Shown piece by piece: positions 23,401 to 35,700 of a DNA stretch of 64,000 nucleotides. Under the pieces are notes generated by a model that was not told where the DNA came from, searched no databases, and saw only the letters and a program-made list of their open reading frames with translations. This DNA is from Phaseolus vulgaris (taxonomy: Eukaryota; Streptophyta; Magnoliopsida; Fabales; Fabaceae). The first letter of the stretch is position 1; every line of letters starts with the position of its first letter. The stretch spans positions 6,929,080 to 6,993,079 of the forward strand of contig NC_023758.2 of NCBI RefSeq assembly GCF_000499845.2. Reading direction: 5' to 3'. The position numbers and the translations under genes are program-made.

Positions 23401-24850
23401 TTGCAACTTGTTCTTTTCGCTATTAACTGAATCATTACACTTATGATATCTTTTAAAACCAATTTCATGTGTTAAAATTGTGTTTTGATATGTTTAATAT
23501 TTCTTTTACAATCTTAGTGTATGAATTAATTGAAACACTTATGAATATATTCAAAAAACAATTTCACGTGTTAAAATTGTGTTTTCATATATTTTTTACA
23601 ATCTAAGGTCTATTAATTGATTCAAACACTTATGATACCTTTGAAAAACCATTTCATGTGTTCAAATTGTATTTTGATATGTTTAATACTTCTTTTACAA
23701 TCTAAAGTCTATTCATTGATTGAAACACTTATGATATCTTTGGAAACCAATTTCATGTGTTAAAATTGTGTTTTGATATGTTTAATATTTCTTTTACAAT
23801 CTTAGTGTATGAATTGATTGAAACACTTATGAATATATTCGAAAAACAATTTCACGTGTTAAAATTGTGTTTTCATATATTTATTACAATCTAAGGTCTA
23901 TTAATTGATTCAAACACTTATGGTACCTTTGAAAAACCATTTCATGTGTTCAAATTGTATTTTGATTTTTTTAATACTTCTTTTACAATCTAAGGTCTAT
24001 TCATTGATTGAAACACTTATGATATCTTTGAAAAACAATTTCATGTGTTAAAATTGTGTTTTGATATGTTTAATACTTCTTTCATTTACAATCTAAGGTT
24101 TGATATCCTAGGAAACTATAAGAAAGTGAATGTTCTGTATAATAATAGTTTAAAAGTATCTTAACTATGGAAAACAAGCGTATTACTTAGCTAAATGTTT
24201 GCAACTTGTTCTTTTCGCTATTAACTGAATCAATACACTTATGATATCTTTTAAAACCAATTTCATGTGTTAAAATTGTGTTTTGATATGTTTAATATTT
24301 CTTTTACAATCTTAGTGTATGAATTGATTGAAACACTTATGAATATATTCGAAAAACAATTTCACGTGTTAAAATTGTGTTTTCATATATTTTTTACAAT
24401 CTAAGGTCTATTAATTGATTCAAACACTTATGATACCTTTGAAAAACCATTTCATGTGTTCAAATTGTATTTTGACATGTTTAATACTTCTTTTACAATC
24501 TAAGGTCTATTCATTGATTGAAACACTTATGATATCTTTGAAAAACAATTTCATGTGTTAATATTGTGTTTTGATATGTTTAATACTTCTTTCATTTACA
24601 ATCTAAGGTTTTATAACCTAGGAAACTATAAGAAAGTGAATGTTCTGTATAATAATAGTTTAAAAGTATCTTAACTATGGAAAACAAGCGTATTACTTAG
24701 CTAAATGTTTGCAACTTGTTCTTTTCGCTATTAACTGAATGAATACACTTATGAAATCTTTTAAAACCAATTTCATGTGTTAAAATTGTGTTTTGATATG
24801 TTTAATATTTCTTTTACAATCTTAGTGTATGAATAGATTGAAACACTTAT

Positions 24851-24893
24851 GAATATATTCGAAAAACAATTTCACGTGTTAAAATTGTGTTTT
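24851..24893. other. Nested dyads in monomer B
   Basis: GAATATATTC (24851-24860) is a perfect palindrome and overlaps TTCGAA (24858-24863). A larger dyad covers 24861-24893: arms 'acaattt' and 'aaattgt' are perfect, and the outer A-run and T-run extend them with one mismatch and a terminal G/T. CACGTG (24873-24878) lies in the centre. Function is not known from sequence. Confidence 0.8.
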
Positions 24894-25049
24894 CATATAT
24901 TTTTTACAATCTAAGGTCTATTAATTGATTCAAACACTTATGGTACCTTTGAAAAACCATTTCATGTGTTCAAATTGTATTTTGATTTGTTTAATACTTC
25001 TTTTACAATCTAAGGTCTATTCATTGATTGAAACACTTATGATATCTTT

Positions 25050-25082
25050 GAAAAACAATTTCATGTGTTAAAATTGTGTTTT
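25050..25082. other. Central dyad in monomer D
   Basis: Perfect 7-bp arms ACAATTT (25055-25061) and AAATTGT (25071-25077) enclose a 9-base centre with CATGTG. Beyond one mismatch, the arms go on as A-run against T-run. Copies of D with 'gttaatattg' spoil one arm. Confidence 0.8.
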
Positions 25083-25115
25083 GATATGTTTAATACTTCT
25101 TTCATTTACAATCTA

Positions 25116-25132
25116 AGGTTTTATAACCTAGG
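25116..25132. other. Small hairpin and CCTAGG at the D/S join
   Basis: AGGTT (25116-25120) and AACCT (25125-25129) pair round TTAT, and CCTAGG follows at 25127-25132. In other zone 2 units the same place reads 'ggtttgatatcctagg', which removes the hairpin and makes GATATC, or 'ggttttataacctacg', which keeps the hairpin and removes CCTAGG. Confidence 0.75.
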
Positions 25133-25213
25133 AAACTATAAGAAAGTGAATGTTCTGTATAATAATAGTTTAAAAGTATCTTAACTATGGAAAACAAGCG
25201 TATTACTTAGCTA

Positions 25214-26233
25214 AATGTTTGCAACTTGTTCTTTTCGCTATTAACTGAATGAATACACTTATGAAATCTTTTAAAACCAATTTCATGTGTTAAAATTGTG
25301 TTTTGATATGTTTAATATTTCTTTTACAATCTTAGTGTATGAATTGATTGAAACACTTATGAATATATTCGAAAAACAATTTCACGTGTTAAAATTGTGT
25401 TTTCATATATTTTTTACAATCTAAGGTCTATTAATTGATTCAAACACTTATGGTACCTTTGAAAAACCATTTCATGTGTTCAAATTGTATTTTGATTTGT
25501 TTAATACGTCTTTTACAATCTAAGGTCTATTCATTGATTGAAACACTTATGATATCTTTGAAAAACAATTTCATGTGTTAAAATTGTGTTTTGATATGTT
25601 TAATACTTCTTTCATTTACAATCTAAGGTTTTATAACCTAGGAAACTATAAGAAAGTGAATGTTCTGTATAATAATAGTTTAAAAGTATCTTAACTATGG
25701 AAAACAAGCGTATTACTTAGCTAAATGTTTGCAACTTGTTCTTTTCGCTATTAACTGAATGAATACACTTATGAAATCTTTTAAAACCAATTTCATGTGT
25801 TAAAATTGTGTTTTGATATGTTTAATATTTCTTTTACAATCTTAGTGTATGAATAGATTGAAACACTTATGAATATATTCGAAAAACAATTTCACGTGTT
25901 AAAATTGTGTTTTCATATATTTTTTACAATCTAAGGTCTATTAATTGATTCAAACACTTATGGTACCTTTGAAAAACCATTTCATGTGTTCAAATTGTAT
26001 TTTGATATGTTTAATACTTCTTTTACAATCTAAAGTCTATTCATTGATTGAAACACTTATGATATCTTTGAAAAACAATTTCATGTGTTAATATTGTGTT
26101 TTGACATGTTTAATACTTCTTTCATTTACAATCTAAGGTTTTATAACCTAGGAAACTATAAGAAAGTGAATGTTCTGTATAATAATAGTTTAAAAGTATC
26201 TTAACTATGGAAAACAAGCGTATTACTTAGCTA
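25214..26233. repeat. Two 510-bp units
   Basis: Starts are 25214 and 25724. With 24704 they form a run of three near-identical units, all with 'tgaaatctttt' in A. 24704 and 25724 have 'gaatagatt' at the A end, and 25724 has 'ctaaagtc' and 'gacatg'. Confidence 0.93.
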
Positions 26234-27031
26234 AATGTTTGCAACTTTTCTTTTCGCTATTAACTGAATGAATACACTTATGAAATCTTTTAAAACCAAT
26301 TTCATGTGTTAAAATTGTGTTTTGATATGTTTAATATTTCTTTTACAATCTTAGTGTATGAATTGATTGAAACACTTATGAATATACTCGTAAAACAATT
26401 TCACGTGTTAAAATTGTGTTTTCATATATTTTTTACAATCTAAGGTCTATTAATTGATTCAAACACTTATGATACCTTTGAAAAACCATTTCATGTGTTC
26501 AAATTGTATTTTGATATGTTTAATACTTCTTTTACAATCTAAGGTTTATTCATTGATTGAAACACTTATGATATCTTTGAAAAACAATTTCATGTGTTAA
26601 AATTGTGTTTTGATATGTTTAATATTTCTTTTACAATCTTAGTGTATGAATTGATTGAAACACTTATGAATATATTCGAAAAACAATTTCACGTGTTAAA
26701 ATTGTGTTTTCATATATTTTTTACAATCTAAGGTCTATTAATTGATTCAAACACTTATGGTACCTTTGAAAAACCCATTTCATGTGTTCAAATTGTATTT
26801 TGATATGTTTAATACTTCTTTTACAATCTAAAGTCTATTCATTGATTGAAACACTTATGATATCTTTGAAAAACAATTTCATGTGTTAATATTGTGTTTT
26901 GACATGTTTAATACTTCTTTCATTTACAATCTAAGGTTTTATAACCTAGGAAACTATAAGAAAGTGAATGTTCTGTATAATAATAGTTTAAAAGTATCTT
27001 AACTATGGAAAACAAGCGTATTACTTAGCTA
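26234..27031. repeat. 798-bp expanded unit, (ABC)x2 D S
   Basis: The order is A, B, C, D/A hybrid, B, C, D, S. The hybrid reads as D through 'gaaaaacaattt' and as A from 'aatatttc' on. A 1-bp deletion in the anchor ('gcaacttttc') and an extra C in the second C monomer ('aaaaaccc') cancel in length. The first B reads 'atatactcgtaaaac', which removes TTCGAA. Confidence 0.93.
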
Positions 27032-29584
27032 AATGTTTGCAACTTGTTCTTTTCGCTATTAACTGATTGAATACACTGATGATATCTATTAAAACCAATT
27101 TCATGTGTTAAAAATTGTGTTTTGATATGTTTAATATTTATTTTACAATCTTAGTGTATGAATTGATTGAAACACTTATGAATATATTCGAAAAACAATT
27201 TCACGTGTTAAAATTGTGTTTTCATATATTTTTTACAATCTAAGGTCTATTAATTGATTCAAACACTTATGGTACCTTTGAAAAACCATTTCATGTGTTC
27301 AAATTGTATTTTGATATGTTTAATACTTCTTTTACAATCTAAGGTCTATTCATTGATTGAAACACTTATGATATCTTTGAAAAACAATTTCATGTGTTAA
27401 TATTGTGTTTTGATATGTTTAATACTTCTTTCATTTACAATCTAAGGTTTTATAACCTAGGAAACTATAAGAAAGTGAATGTTCTGTATAATAATAGTTT
27501 AAAAGTATCTTAACTATGGAAAACAAACGTATTACTGAGCTAAATGTTTGCAACTTGTTCTTTTCGCTATTAACTGAATGAATACACTTATGATATCTTT
27601 GAAAACCAATTTCATGTGTTAAAATTGTGTTTTGATATGTTTAATATTTCTTTTACAATCTTAGTGTATGAATTGATTGAAACACTTATGAATATATTCG
27701 AAAAACAATTTCACGTGTTAAAATTGTGTTTTCATATATTTTTTACAATCTAAGGTCTATTAATTGATTCAAACACTTATGGTACCTTTGAAAAACCCAT
27801 TTCATGTGTTCAAATTGTATTTTGATATGTTTAATACTTCTTTTACAATCTAAAGTCTATTCATTGATTGAAACACTTATGATATCTTTGAAAAACAATT
27901 TCATGTGTTAATATTGTGTTTTGACATATTTAATACTTCTTTCATTTACAATCTAAGGTTTTATAACCTAGGAAACTATAAGAAAGTGAATGTTCTGTAT
28001 AATAATAGTTTAAAAGTATCTTAACTATGGAAAACAAGCGTATTACTTAGCTAAATGTTTGCAACTTGTTCTTTTCGCTATTAACTGATTGAATACACTG
28101 ATGATATCTATTAAAACCAATTTCATGTGTTAAAAATTGTGTTTTGATATGTTTAATATTTCTTTTACAATCTTAGTGTATGAATTGATTGAAACACTTA
28201 TGAATATATTCGAAAAACAATTTCACGTGTTAAAATTGTGTTTTCATATATTTTTTACAATCTAAGGTCTATTAATTGATTCAAACACTTATGGTACCTT
28301 TGAAAAACCATTTCATGTGTTCAAATTGTATTTTGATTTGTTTAATACTTCTTTTACAATCTAAGGTCTATTCATTGATTGAAACACTTATGATATCTTT
28401 GAAAAACAATTTCATGTGTTAAAATTGTGTTTTGATATGTTTAATACTTCTTTCATTTACAATCTAAGGTTTTATAACCTAGGAAACTATAAGAAAGTGA
28501 ATGTTCTGTATAATAATAGTTTAAAAGTATCTTAACTATGGAAAACAAGCGTATTACTTAGCTAAATGTTTGCAACTTGTTCTTTTCGCTATTAACTGAA
28601 TGAATACACTTATGAAATCTTTTAAAACCAATTTCATGTGTTAAAATTGTGTTTTGATATGTTTAATATTTCTTTTACAATCTTAGTGTATGAATTGATT
28701 GAAACACATATGAATATATTCGAAAAACAATTTCACGTGTTAAAATTGTGTTTTCATATATTTTTTACAATCTAAGGTCTATTAATTGATTCAAACACTT
28801 ATGGTACCTTTGAAAAACCATTTCATGTGTTCAAATTGTATTTTGATTTGTTTAATACTTCTTTTACAATCTAAGGTCTATTCATTGATTGAAACACTTA
28901 TGATATCTTTGAAAAACAATTTCATGTGTTAAAATTGTGTTTTGATATGTTTAATACTTCTTTCATTTACAATCTAAGGTTTTATAACCTAGGAAACTAT
29001 AAGAAAGTGAATGTTCTGTATAATAATAGTTTAAAAGTATCTTAACTATGGAAAACAAGCGTATTACTTAGGTAAATGTTTGCAACTTGTTCTTTTCGCT
29101 ATTAACTGAATGAATACACTTATGAAATCTTTTAAAACCAATTTCATGTGTTAAAATTGTGTTTTGATATGTTTAATATTTCTTTTACAATCTTAGTGTA
29201 TGAATAGATTGAAACACTTATGAATATATTCGAAAAACAATTTCACGTGTTAAAATTGTGTTTTCATATATTTTTTACAATCTAAGGTCTATTAATTGAT
29301 TCAAACACTTATGGTACCTTTGAAAAACCATTTCATGTGTTCAAATTGTATTTTGATATGTTTAATACTTCTTTTACAATCTAAAGTCTATTCATTGATT
29401 GAAACACTTATGATATCTTTGAAAAACAATTTCATGTGTTAATATTGTGTTTTGACATGTTTAATACTTCTTTCATTTACAATCTAAGGTTTTATAACCT
29501 AGGAAACTATAAGAAAGTGAATGTTCTGTATAATAATAGTTTAAAAGTATCTTAACTATGGAAAACAAGCGTATTACTTAGCTA
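27032..29584. repeat. Five units of 510-511 bp
   Basis: Starts are 27032, 27543, 28054, 28565 and 29075. 27032 and 28054 have the A variant 'gattgaatacactgatg' with 'gttaaaaattg'. The S before 27543 reads 'aacaaacgtattactgag', shared only with the S before 34308. 28565 has 'cacatatgaat' in B, shared with 32201. Confidence 0.93.
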
Positions 29585-31689
29585 AATGTTTGCAACTTTT
29601 CTTTTCGCTATTAACTGAATGAATACACTTATGAAATCTTTTAAAACCAATTTCATGTGTTAAAATTGTGTTTTGATATGTTTAATATTTCTTTTACAAT
29701 CTTAGTGTATGAATTGATTGAAACACTTATGAATATATTCGTAAAACAATTTCACGTGTTAAAATTGTGTTTTCATATATTTTTTACAATCTAAGGTCTA
29801 TTAATTGATTCAAACACTTATGATACCTTTGAAAAACCATTTCATGTGTTCAAATTGTATTTTGATATGTTTAATACTTCTTTTACAATCTAAGGTTTAT
29901 TCATTGATTGAAACACTTATGATATCTTTGAAAAACAATTTCATGTGTTAAAATTGTGTTTTGATATGTTTAATATTTCTTTTACAATCTTAGTGTATGA
30001 ATTGATTGAAACACTTATGAATATATTCGAAAAACAATTTCACGTGTTAAAATTGTGTTTTCATATATTTTTTACAATCTAAGGTCTATTAATTGATTCA
30101 AACACTTATGGTACCTTTTAAAAACCATTTCATGTGTTCAAATTGTATTTTGATATGTTTAATACTTCTTTTATAATCTAAAGTCTATTCATTGATTGAA
30201 ACACTTATGATATCTTTGAAAAACAATTTCATGTGTTAATATTGTGTTTTGACATGTTTAATACTTCTTTCATTTACAATCTAAGGTTTTATAACCTAGG
30301 AAACTATAAGAAAGTGAATGTTCTGTATAATAATAGTTTAAAAGTATCTTAACTATGGAAAACAAGCGTATTACTTAGCTAAATGTTTGCAACTTGTTCT
30401 TTTCGCTATTAACTGAATGAATACACTTATGAAATCTTTTAAAACCAATTTCATGTGTTAAAATTGTGTTTTGATATGTTTAATATTTCTTTTACAATCT
30501 TAGTGTATGAATAGATTGAAACACTTATGAATATATTCGAAAAACAATTTCACGTGTTAAAATTGTGTTTTCATATATTTTTTACAATCTAAGGTCTATT
30601 AATTGATTCAAACACTTATGGTACCTTTGAAAAACCATTTCATGTGTTCAAATTGTATTTTGATATGTTTAATACTTCTTTTACAATCTAAAGTCTATTC
30701 ATTGATTGAAACACTTATGATATCTTTGAAAAACAATTTCATGTGTTAATATTGTGTTTTGACATGTTTAATACTTCTTTCATTTACAATCTAAGGTTTT
30801 ATAACCTAGGAAACTATAAGAAAGTGAATGTTCTGTATAATAATAGTTTAAAAGTATCTTAACTATGGAAAACAAGCGTATTACTTAGCTAAATGTTTGC
30901 AACTTTTCTTTTCGCTATTAACTGAATGAATACACTTATGAAATCTTTTAAAACCAATTTCATGTGTTAAAATTGTGTTTTGATATGTTTAATATTTCTT
31001 TTACAATCTTAGTGTATGAATTGATTGAAACACTTATGAATATATTCGTAAAACAATTTCACGTGTTAAAATTGTGTTTTCATATATTTTTTACAATCTA
31101 AGGTCTATTAATTGATTCAAACACTTATGATACCTTTGAAAAACCATTTCATGTGTTCAAATTGTATTTTGATATGTTTAATACTTCTTTTACAATCTAA
31201 GGTTTATTCATTGATTGAAACACTTATGATATCTTTGAAAAACAATTTCATGTGTTAAAATTGTGTTTTGATATGTTTAATATTTCTTTTACAATCTTAG
31301 TGTATGAATTGATTGAAACACTTATGAATATATTCGAAAAACAATTTCACGTGTTAAAATTGTGTTTTCATATATTTTTTACAATCTAAGGTCTATTAAT
31401 TGATTCAAACACTTATGGTACCTTTGAAAAACCCATTTCATGTGTTCAAATTGTATTTTGATATGTTTAATACTTCTTTTACAATCTAAAGTCTATTCAT
31501 TGATTGAAACACTTATGATATCTTTGAAAAACAATTTCATGTGTTAATATTGTGTTTTGACATGTTTAATACTTCTTTCATTTACAATCTAAGGTTTTAT
31601 AACCTAGGAAACTATAAGAAAGTGAATGTTCTGTATAATAATAGTTTAAAAGTATCTTAACTATGGAAAACAAGCGTATTACTTAGCTA
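29585..31689. repeat. 797-, 510- and 798-bp units
   Basis: Starts are 29585, 30382 and 30892. Both expanded units have the 'gcaacttttc' anchor deletion and the B variant 'attcgtaaaac' (as at 26234). They appear to be copies of one ancestral unit pair (510 + 798) also seen at 25724-27031. Confidence 0.9.
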
Positions 31690-32710
31690 AATGTTTGCAA
31701 CTTGTTCTTTTCGCTATTAACTGATTGAATACACTGATGATATCTATTAAAACCAATTTCATGTGTTAAAAATTGTGTTTTGATATGTTTAATATTTATT
31801 TTACAATCTTAGTGTATGAATTGATTGAAACACTTATGAATATATTCGAAAAACAATTTCACGTGTTAAAATTGTGTTTTCATATATTTTTTACAATCTA
31901 AGGTCTATTAATTGATTCAAACACTTATGGTACCTTTGAAAAACCATTTCATGTGTTCAAATTGTATTTTGATATGTTTAATACTTCTTTTACAATCTAA
32001 GGTCTATTCATTGATTGAAACACTTATGATATCTTTGAAAAACAATTTCATGTGTTAATATTGTGTTTTGATATGTTTAATACTTCTTTCATTTACAATC
32101 TAAGGTTTTATAACCTAGGAAACTATAAGAAAGTGAATGTTCTGTATAATAATAGTTTAAAAGTATCTTAACTATGGAAAACAAGCGTATTACTTAGCTA
32201 AATGTTTGCAACTTGTTCTTTTCGCTATTAACTGAATGAATACACTTATGAAATCTTTTAAAACCAATTTCATGTGTTAAAATTGTGTTTTGATATGTTT
32301 AATATTTCTTTTACAATCTTAGTGTATGAATTGATTGAAACACATATGAATATATTCGAAAAACAATTTCACGTGTTAAAATTGTGTTTTCATATATTTT
32401 TTACAATCTAAGGTCTATTAATTGATTCAAACACTTATGGTACCTTTGAAAAACCATTTCATGTGTTCAAATTGTATTTTGATTTGTTTAATACTTCTTT
32501 TACAATCTAAGGTCTATTCATTGATTGAAACACTTATGATATCTTTGAAAAACAATTTCATGTGTTAATATTGTGTTTTGACATGTTTAATACTTCTTTC
32601 ATTTACAATCTAAGGTTTTATAACCTAGGAAACTATAAGAAAGTGAATGTTCTGTATAATAATAGTTTAAAAGTATCTTAACTATGGAAAACAAGCGTAT
32701 TACTTAGCTA
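31690..32710. repeat. Two units (511 and 510 bp)
   Basis: 31690 repeats 27032 ('gattgaat', 'atatttatttt'). 32201 repeats the B mark of 28565 ('cacatatg') but ends with 'gacatg' in D. Confidence 0.92.
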
Positions 32711-35700
32711 AATGTTTGCAACTTGTTCTTTTCGCTATTAACTGAATGAATACACTTATGATATCTTTTAAAACCAATTTCATGTGTTAAAATTGTGTTT
32801 TGATATGTTTAATATTTCTTTTACAATCTTAGTGTATGAATTGATTGAAACACTTATGAATATATTCGAAAAACAATTTCACGTGTTAAAATTGTGTTTT
32901 CATATATTTTTTACAATCTAAGGTCTATTAATTGATTCAAACACTTATGGTACCTTTGAAAAACCATTTCATGTGTTCAAATTGTATTTTGATTTGTTTA
33001 ATACTTCTTTTACAATCTAAGGTCTATTCATTGATTGAAACACTTATGATATCTTTGAAAAACAATTTCATGTGTTAAAATTGTGTTTTGATATGTTTAA
33101 TATTTCTTTTACAATCTTAGTGTATGAATTGATTGAAACACTTATGAATATATTCGAAAAACAATTTCACGTGTTAAAATTGTGTTTTCATATATTTTTT
33201 ACAATCTAAGGTCTATTAATTGATTCAAACACTTATGGTACCTTTTAAAAACCATTTCATGTGTTCAAATTGTATTTTGATATGTTTAATACTTCTTTTA
33301 TAATCTAAAGTCTATTCATTGATTGAAACACTTATGATATCTTTGAAAAACAATTTCATGTGTTAATATTGTGTTTTGACATGTTTAATACTTCTTTCAT
33401 TTACAATCTAAGGTTTTATAACCTAGGAAACTATAAGAAAGTGAATGTTCTGTATAATAATAGTTTAAAAGTATCTTAACTATGGAAAACAAGCGTATTA
33501 CTTAGCTAAATGTTTGCAACTTGTTCTGTTCGCTATTAACTGATTGAATACACTGATGATATCTATTAAAACCAATTTCATGTGTTAAAAATTGTGTTTT
33601 GATATGTTTAATATTTCTTTTACAATCTTAGTGTATGAATTGATTGAAACACTTATGAATATATTCGAAAAACAATTTCACGTGTTAAAATTGTGTTTTC
33701 ATATATTTTTTACAATCTAAGGTCTATTAATTGATTCAAACACTTATGGTACCTTTGAAAAACCATTTCATGTGTTCAAATTGTATTTTGATTTGTTTAA
33801 TACTTCTTTTACAATCTAAGGTCTATTCATTGATTGAAACACTTATGATATCTTTGAAAAACAATTTCATGTGTTAATATTGTGTTTTGATATGTTTAAT
33901 ATTTCTTTTACAATCTTAGTGTATGAATTGATTGAAACACTTATGAATATATTCGAAAAACAATTTCACGTGTTAAAATTGTGTTTTCATATATTTTTTA
34001 CAATCTAAGGTCTATTAATTGATTCAAACACTTATGGTACCTTTGAAAAACCATTTCATGTGTTCAAATTGTATTTTGATATGTTTAATACTTCTTTTAC
34101 AATCTAAGGTCTATTCATTGATTGAAACACTTATGATATCTTTGAAAAACAATTTCATGTGTTAATATTGTGTTTTGATATGTTTAATACTTCTTTCATT
34201 TACAATCTAAGGTTTTATAACCTAGGAAACTATAAGAAAGTGAATGTTCTGTATAATAATAGTTTAAAAGTATCTTAACTATGGAAAACAAACGTATTAC
34301 TGAGCTAAATGTTTGCAACTTGTTCTTTTCGCTATTAACTGAATGAATACACTTATGATATCTTTGAAAACCAATTTCATGTGTTAAAATTGTGTTTTGA
34401 TATGTTTAATATTTCTTTTACAATCTTAGTGTATGAATTGATTGAAACACTTATGAATATATTCGAAAAACAATTTCACGTGTTAAAATTGTGTTTTCAT
34501 ATATTTTTTACAATCTAAGGTCTATTAATTGATTCAAACACTTATGGTACCTTTGAAAAACCCATTTCATGTGTTCAAATTGTATTTTGATATGTTTAAT
34601 ACTTCTTTTACAATCTAAAGTCTATTCATTGATTGAAACACTTATGATATCTTTGAAAAACAATTTCATGTGTTAATATTGTGTTTTGACATATTTAATA
34701 CTTCTTTCATTTACAATCTAAGGTTTTATAACCTAGGAAACTATAAGAAAGTGAATGTTCTGTATAATAATAGTTTAAAAGTATCTTAACTATGGAAAAC
34801 AAGCGTATTACTTAGCTAAATGTTTGCAACTTGTTCTTTTCGCTATTAACTGAATGAATACACTTATGAATCTTTTAAAACCAATTTCATGTGTTAAAAT
34901 TGTGTTTTGATATGTTTAATATTTCTTTTACAATCTTAGTGTATGAATTGATTGAAACACTTATGAATATATTCGAAAAACAATTTCACGTGTTAAAATT
35001 GTGTTTTCATATATTTTTTACAATCTAAGGTCTATTAATTGATTCAAACACTTATGGTACCTTTGAAAAATCCATTTCATGTGTTCAAATTGTATTTTGA
35101 TATGTTTAATACTTCCTTTACAATCTAAAGTCTATTCATTGATTGAAACACTTATGATATCTTTGAAAAACAATTTCATGTGTTAATATTGTGTTTTGAC
35201 ATGTTTAATACTTCTTTCATTTACAATCTAAGGTTTTATAACCTAGGAAACTATAAGAAAGTGAATGTTCTGTATAATAATAGTTTAAAAGTATCTTAAC
35301 TATGGAAAACAAGCGTATTACTTAGCTAAATGTTTGCAACTTGTTCTTTTCGCTATTAACTGAATGAATACACTTATGATATCTTTTAAAACCAATTTCA
35401 TGTGTTAAAATTGTGTTTTGATATGTTTAATATTTCTTTTACAATCTTAGTGTATGAATTGATTGAAACACTTATGAATATATTCGAAAAACAATTTCAC
35501 GTGTTAAAATTGTGTTTTCATATATTTTTTACAATCTAAGGTCTATTAATTGATTCAAACACTTATGGTACCTTTGAAAAACCATTTCATGTGTTCAAAT
35601 TGTATTTTGATTTGTTTAATACTTCTTTTACAATCTAAGGTCTATTCATTGATTGAAACACTTATGATATCTTTGAAAAACAATTTCATGTGTTAAAATT

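Larger units (their letters stand above)
20704..24703. repeat. 1346-bp super-repeat, two full copies and one diverging copy
   Basis: Copies are 20704-22049, 22050-23395 and 23396-24703. Each is a 798-bp (ABC)x2 D S unit followed by a 510-bp unit; the first two end with the 38-bp duplication. I saw no difference between the first two. The third matches through its 798-bp unit, then differs in C ('gatacc', 'gacatg') of its 510-bp unit. Marks of the 798-bp unit are 'gaatcattac', 'attcaaaaaac' in B, 'tttggaaacc' in the D/A hybrid, 'atttattac' in the second B and 'tttgatatcc' in S. Confidence 0.92.
24704..25213. repeat. Reference 510-bp unit, zone 2
   Basis: The S end is 24704-24740, A 24741-24839, B 24840-24930, C 24931-25029, D 25030-25118 and the S start 25119-25213. 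A starts 'gaatacac' with 'tgaaatctttt'. C has GGTACC (24942-24947) and 'gatttgttt'. D has the symmetric 'gttaaaattgtg' middle. Confidence 0.95.

Noticed and set aside
24858..24880. TTCG in monomer B as the start of a CENP-B box
   Set aside because: Only the TTCG and one A of the box pattern fit. The required CGGG part is absent ('attt' there), so this is a chance half match.
25080..25092. Yeast-type ARS consensus in 'ttttgatatgttta'
   Set aside because: About 9 of 11 positions fit, which is expected by chance in such AT-rich DNA. No support for an origin.
25032..25184. Recurrent open frame across the D/S join (about 50 codons stop to stop, 32 codons from ATG at 25086)
   Set aside because: It recurs at nearly every D/S join because the sequence is repeated. 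It is very AT-rich, has no recognisable domain, and the S variants do not look chosen to keep it. Not called as a gene.
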